From: Collinsella stercoris DSM 13279
GTDB taxonomy: Bacteria; Actinomycetota; Coriobacteriia; Coriobacteriales; Coriobacteriaceae
Length of the DNA stretch: 64,000 nt
Reading direction: 5' to 3'
NCBI RefSeq assembly: GCF_020735465.1
Contig: NZ_CP085935.1
Location: 1,364,001-1,428,000, forward strand
The position numbers were made by a program, and so were the translations under genes. The notes beneath the pieces were generated by a model. It saw nothing but the letters and a program-made list of their open reading frames with translations, was not told the DNA's origin and ran no database searches. This document shows, one piece after another, positions 60,780 through 64,000 of the stretch. The first letter of the stretch is position 1; each line of letters opens with the position of its first letter.

Positions 60780-63328
60780 CGTTCATCTCCTACTTGAAAA
60801 TTGTATTTGTTAAGGCGCATTTTCAGGTATCTCTCGCCTCCGTCAAGAACGTCGGCTATCGACTGCTTGATGTGGCTGTCATTCATTACGCCAGACGTGT
60901 AGCTTATTGATCCCTCGTCGTTCTTGCATACAACGACCGTGCGTGCGTCGCCGTTCACAACAACCGGTGCCGAGTGGCTTACCACGAAAAACTGGACATT
61001 GAGTTTTAGCTTCTTCAGCCGGTCAATCAGGAAATCCTTGATAGTCGCAACGTCGAGATTATCCTCTGGCTGGTCGAGGACGATGTACACCCATCTGCCT
61101 GCAACAACCTCATCGTTCAGGAACAACTTCAAGAGCGCTTGGGCCTTTGTGCCGGGAGACATATCATCTATCGACACATCTTTGAGCGTAATGATTACGC
61201 TTAGGCTATCAGAACCGGCAACCTCTTTTTTTACTAGCTCAAAGAACTTGTTGTAGTGCGCAACGACGCCCTGTTTCGCACTTATCTTGACCTTATTGCC
61301 GTTGAATTTCTTGTGCATTCTGTCACTGTTACGCTGGCACAAGAATGCCTCGACAAGAGTCTGGTGGTTGCGAGTAGTTGAGCTGCTCAACGGCTCAGCA
61401 AACTTCTCGTCAAACGTCGACTCCTCGCTATAGACAAGGTTGATTGATATTCGGTCCACTTCATTCTGCAATTCGACCGGATCAATAGGCTTGTGCATCT
61501 TCTCATAGGCTCTTTGTGCCTGTTCGTTCAGGTAGTCCAAAGATAAGCGAAGCTCAAGAAGATCGTCGAGGAATGCAGCGACCTTGGCAGTCTTCTGGCC
61601 ATACTGCGTAAGAGCCGTCGAACCGCTTGCATTGTTATATTCACCAATCGTGGTTTCGAACAGCGACACGAGTTGGTCACGGCCCTCGAACCACTCCGGA
61701 TTTACTTCGTTCAAGAGGAGTGATAGGCGGGCGACCCTCTGCCTGAGGTTGGTGAGTTCGCCCTTTATGGCGCTCGCCTCATCATCTAAGGCAACGAACA
61801 GCTCCTCGTCTTCGGGATAGCTGCTTTTGAAGGTGATTGAACTCGCTGTTTTCGCCGCAGACGCTAGCGACTCCTCCATGCTCGAAAGCTCCGACCTCGC
61901 CTTGTCTATCTTGGGCCAGTCTTTTGCTGGGAAGGTTGGTGTATCGATAGACACACCCGACGGCATTTCCGAATCGAGATGGTCCATACGGATAGAGCCA
62001 GACTCGTACTTGGCGCAAAAAGCGAGCAGCAGTTTCTTCTCTAAATCAAGGATTTCGATAAGGCGGCTTTTAGCCTTACCCGACTCCTTTTCTGCATCCG
62101 CTTTCAAAGGTGAGACATGTTCGCCCAGAAACGGGATCTCCTCATACTTCCCGTCCCTGTAGATGCACTCTAGTTCGCCCTGACCAAGGTAGAGGCATGA
62201 CGGGTGGTCTTTCATCGGAACGCCCCCGTGCATCGTGAACTTGACGCTATCCTCGTCCACGAACTTGGCATATGTGTGGAGGCCCTTGCCAGCCAACAGA
62301 CAAGCTAGCAGCGACTTGCCACTGCCCCGCGAACCGACGATGCCATTGAAGCCTGGAGAGAAAGCCAATTTGAACGTTTGGCGACTTCCGCCGTCACCGT
62401 CGGTGAGTATGTCAAATGATACCGACTCCAAGAATGACGCAGTGTTCGTCTGCGGCAATGAAGGGCATTCGTCCGAGGTCTTTATGCGACTTTCCGGATC
62501 ACTAATCGCAAGCAGCAGTGAATCGAGATCGCCGTCAAAGTCAATCCATGTGAACTTCGACCCTATCTTGTCTGCCGTCAACGCATCGCTGAAAAAGAGA
62601 GCAGCGACTGTCGCATGAAGTTCTTTCGCTAAACCATCCGATATGGCTTTTCGGCTCTTCTCGCCACCTTCTACAGCCATAGCATGGCTGTAATAGAAGA
62701 GCCTGTCCTTATAAGCTCGATTTGCAAGCAGCGGATTTTTACGGGTACCGTTTGGCAAGTAGTCGGATAGGCTTCTATCCTTGTTCTCGTGCGGTATGAA
62801 AAAGTGAGGGATAGACGCCGCCTTTTCCTGGAAGTCTTCAAGGTAGATAGCAATGCCCTCGGTCATCCTGGAGAACTGCTTGCGTGGTAGCGCGCTTAGG
62901 CTCTCTTTGGTTAGACCGTCCTCCTCTTTTGCAGCAAGTATTGCGGAAACGAATAGCTCGTCAACAATTGCGGACATCGCCGCAGCCTGTTCCATTGCGA
63001 ACCAGACTATAGCGTGGAAGTAATCGCCCTTTTCGCCATTGCCGGGAACCAAATGATACGCGTCTATTGTCGACTTCTTGAGCTTGACGTTAATTTCCAC
63101 GCCACCTATCAGAGTCTTACTCCTCTTGGCCAGAGCTACCTGCAATCTCTCCAACAGCTCGACATCAACGCTGTTGTGATCGGTCACCGCCAAAACATCG
63201 AGGTCGCTGTGCAGCACACTCGATGAGAACGTCTTTTCGTCATAGCGTCTGCTGTAGCACGAGCTCGAATGAATGTGCATGTCACACTTCTTGAATGTTC
63301 CTTCGGCCAGTCTTAAATCGCCCGTCAC
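60776..63328 (-). CDS. PHP-domain plus SMC/ABC-type ATPase (TrlF-like)
   Basis: 850 residues from GTG 63328 with AAAGG eight bases upstream (a TTG at 63346 is possible). The PHP part shows FKKCDMHIHSSSCYS (H-x-H), VLAVTDHNSVDV (D-H) and IGGVEINVK, metal ligands of a PHP nuclease or phosphatase. The ATPase has GFNGIVGSRGSGKSLLACLL (about 340), a long coiled coil (about 425-640), a Q-loop/signature region, then WVYIVLDQPEDNLDVAT (Walker B-like) and FFVVSHSAPVVVNGDA (H-loop). TrlF-family ATPases with this layout are found next to restriction systems and are suspected defence proteins. The gene is first in a five-gene minus-strand run. Confidence 0.82.
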   Translation of the reverse strand: MTGDLRLAEGTFKKCDMHIHSSSCYSRRYDEKTFSSSVLHSDLDVLAVTDHNSVDVELLERLQVALAKRSKTLIGGVEINVKLKKSTIDAYHLVPGNGEKGDYFHAIVWFAMEQAAAMSAIVDELFVSAILAAKEEDGLTKESLSALPRKQFSRMTEGIAIYLEDFQEKAASIPHFFIPHENKDRSLSDYLPNGTRKNPLLANRAYKDRLFYYSHAMAVEGGEKSRKAISDGLAKELHATVAALFFSDALTADKIGSKFTWIDFDGDLDSLLLAISDPESRIKTSDECPSLPQTNTASFLESVSFDILTDGDGGSRQTFKLAFSPGFNGIVGSRGSGKSLLACLLAGKGLHTYAKFVDEDSVKFTMHGGVPMKDHPSCLYLGQGELECIYRDGKYEEIPFLGEHVSPLKADAEKESGKAKSRLIEILDLEKKLLLAFCAKYESGSIRMDHLDSEMPSGVSIDTPTFPAKDWPKIDKARSELSSMEESLASAAKTASSITFKSSYPEDEELFVALDDEASAIKGELTNLRQRVARLSLLLNEVNPEWFEGRDQLVSLFETTIGEYNNASGSTALTQYGQKTAKVAAFLDDLLELRLSLDYLNEQAQRAYEKMHKPIDPVELQNEVDRISINLVYSEESTFDEKFAEPLSSSTTRNHQTLVEAFLCQRNSDRMHKKFNGNKVKISAKQGVVAHYNKFFELVKKEVAGSDSLSVIITLKDVSIDDMSPGTKAQALLKLFLNDEVVAGRWVYIVLDQPEDNLDVATIKDFLIDRLKKLKLNVQFFVVSHSAPVVVNGDARTVVVCKNDEGSISYTSGVMNDSHIKQSIADVLDGGERYLKMRLNKYNFQVGDER

Positions 63329-63442
63329 AAGCACAACCTTTCGCAACGCAACGCCTCACTTTTACCTTTGCATTTTCTCATGCGAGGTGGACAACAACAA
63401 CGAGCTCTCCGTTCATGCGCCGACTTTGTGACGCGCTGCGAC

Positions 63443-63472
63443 GATGCCCGTACCGGTAAAGGTGCGGGCATC
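63443..63472. terminator. Hairpin between the PHP-ATPase promoter side and the IS remnants
   Basis: GATGCCCGTACC (63443-63454) and GGTGCGGGCATC (63461-63472) form a stem of 12 with one non-Watson-Crick position over GGTAAA. It is flanked by CGAC/GTTCG. No strong T-run; a two-way barrier is likely. Confidence 0.5.
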
Positions 63473-63516
63473 GTTCGTCTATGCCCGCCTTACGAGACAG
63501 GGCTGTGTTAACCCGC

Positions 63517-63812
63517 CTATGACATGGAAATCTCCGGGTGGAACGGGTGCGGCTGCCGCCAGAGCCCGCGCCGGCTCGTCCGGTATGTCCCCGACCCCAT
63601 CTGCGCCCGCAGCAGCGAGGCGGCGTCCCCGCCCCGGCGCGCCTCGCGCGCCCGGCAGAACCACGCGAGGCAGTTGGGGAGGCGCCTGGTGGACACGCCC
63701 CTGAAGCGGGCGAGGAACGCCTTGAGCGCGGAGTGCAGGGCGTTCACGCGGTTGAGCGGGGCGCGCGGGCCGGAGGAGGCGAACCTCTCGTGGGCCGCCA
63801 CGCCCATCTCGG
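63517..63812 (-). pseudogene. C-terminal remnant of an IS1595-family (ISXO2-like) transposase
   Basis: The frame reads AAHERFASSGPRAPLNRVNA, then LHSALKAFLARFRGVSTRRL and PNCLAWFCRAREARRG, the end of ISXO2-like DDE transposases (N-x-x-HS-x-LK ... GVST-x-x-L). The catalytic upstream part is replaced at 63813 by an IS3 terminal repeat. Confidence 0.75.
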
Positions 63813-63840
63813 TGTTGATGTGCAATAAGAACTGGTCCGA
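63813..63840 (+). repeat. Second copy of the IS3 terminal repeat
   Basis: 28 bases identical to 50674-50701 and in the same orientation, ending CTGGTCCGA. Only this end is present; no transposase follows. It abuts the IS1595 fragment on one side and, 15 bases on, an IS21 end. Confidence 0.75.
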
Positions 63841-63855
63841 ATGAGCGCCGGGATT

Positions 63856-64000
63856 TGAGCACCGTGCGCATTAAGAATTGAGCATTTTGATCATGAGGGC
63901 CGCACCCCAAGAACCAGGGGCGCGGCCCTCGCCGTATTGTTTTTCCGGGCGAAGGCTTTGGACGGACCCGCCCGGAAAGGATGGAGGAGATGACCGTGCC
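63856..64000 (+). mobile_element. Left end of a third IS21-family element (runs off the window)
   Basis: TGAGCACCGTGCGCATTAAG, then AATTGAGCA, resembles the TG...AATTGAAC end of the IS21 at 51572. GGATGGAGGAG precedes ATG 63990, which begins MTV like the istA at 51764. The rest lies outside the window. Confidence 0.65.

Overview
The window looks like a piece of a host-associated, high-GC Gram-positive chromosome, most likely an actinomycete of class Coriobacteriia (Collinsella/Olsenella type). The basis is the GC-rich coding style, strong GGAGG ribosome sites, an LPXTG-type wall-anchored protein, a lantibiotic-type immunity ABC cassette and abundant IS21, IS3 and IS1595 debris. This genus-level call rests on gene content and was not tested by any search. 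No rRNA, tRNA or CRISPR array was found.

The window is mostly accessory DNA. 1-2914 is the edge of a conjugative element with a TraG/VirD4 coupling protein that runs off the left end. 3095-7500 holds a DUF234-type ATPase with an 18-bp palindrome at its promoter, a large double P-loop AAA protein, and the collapsed remnant of a second ATPase copy. 7717-14083 is a WYL regulator and a 1744-residue SF1 helicase. The helicase carries a HEPN-like RNDFCH motif and ends in the same roughly 90-residue tail as the divergent AAA protein. 15826-17406 fuses an HsdS-like DNA-recognition domain to a HEPN-like tail. 17612-21145 is a coiled-coil surface protein with a CAP-like domain and LPQTG.

21315-30036 is a tightly overlapped operon: a JetD/DUF2220-like Toprim protein, a small unknown protein, a PD-(D/E)xK-like protein, a DinG-like helicase with a cysteine cluster, and a pPIWI-RE (Argonaute-like) protein. 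31527-38835 is a scarred zone with fragments of IstB, a DUF4143-type ATPase, a DtxR regulator, HsdS and TetR, around an intact AbiEi/AbiEii pair with its operator and a yjdF gene with a possible riboswitch leader. 38998-43825 is a very GC-rich ABC transporter / YxeA / two-component cassette.

44964-48847 is a small integrative element: a Thoeris-like TIR (ThsB) and membrane-macro (ThsA) pair, XRE repressor, switch region, excisionase, tyrosine integrase and MobC-like protein. 49021-50234 is a two-hairpin RNA directly upstream of an Abi_2 (AbiD/AbiF) HEPN protein, arranged like an RNA-antitoxin unit. 50674-54493 is nested IS DNA (IS3 pieces, one intact IS21 and a second IS21 fragment). 55147-63328 is an AT-richer defence island: an Alw26I/Eco31I/Esp3I-type endonuclease, a circularly permuted m5C methyltransferase, an adenine methyltransferase, an AlkA-like glycosylase, a small protein and a PHP-ATPase. 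IS1595, IS3 and IS21 ends close the window.

The strongest candidates for something undescribed are the WYL / helicase-HEPN / AAA set sharing a C-terminal module, the pPIWI-RE operon extended by a JetD-like Toprim gene, and the TRD-HEPN fusion.
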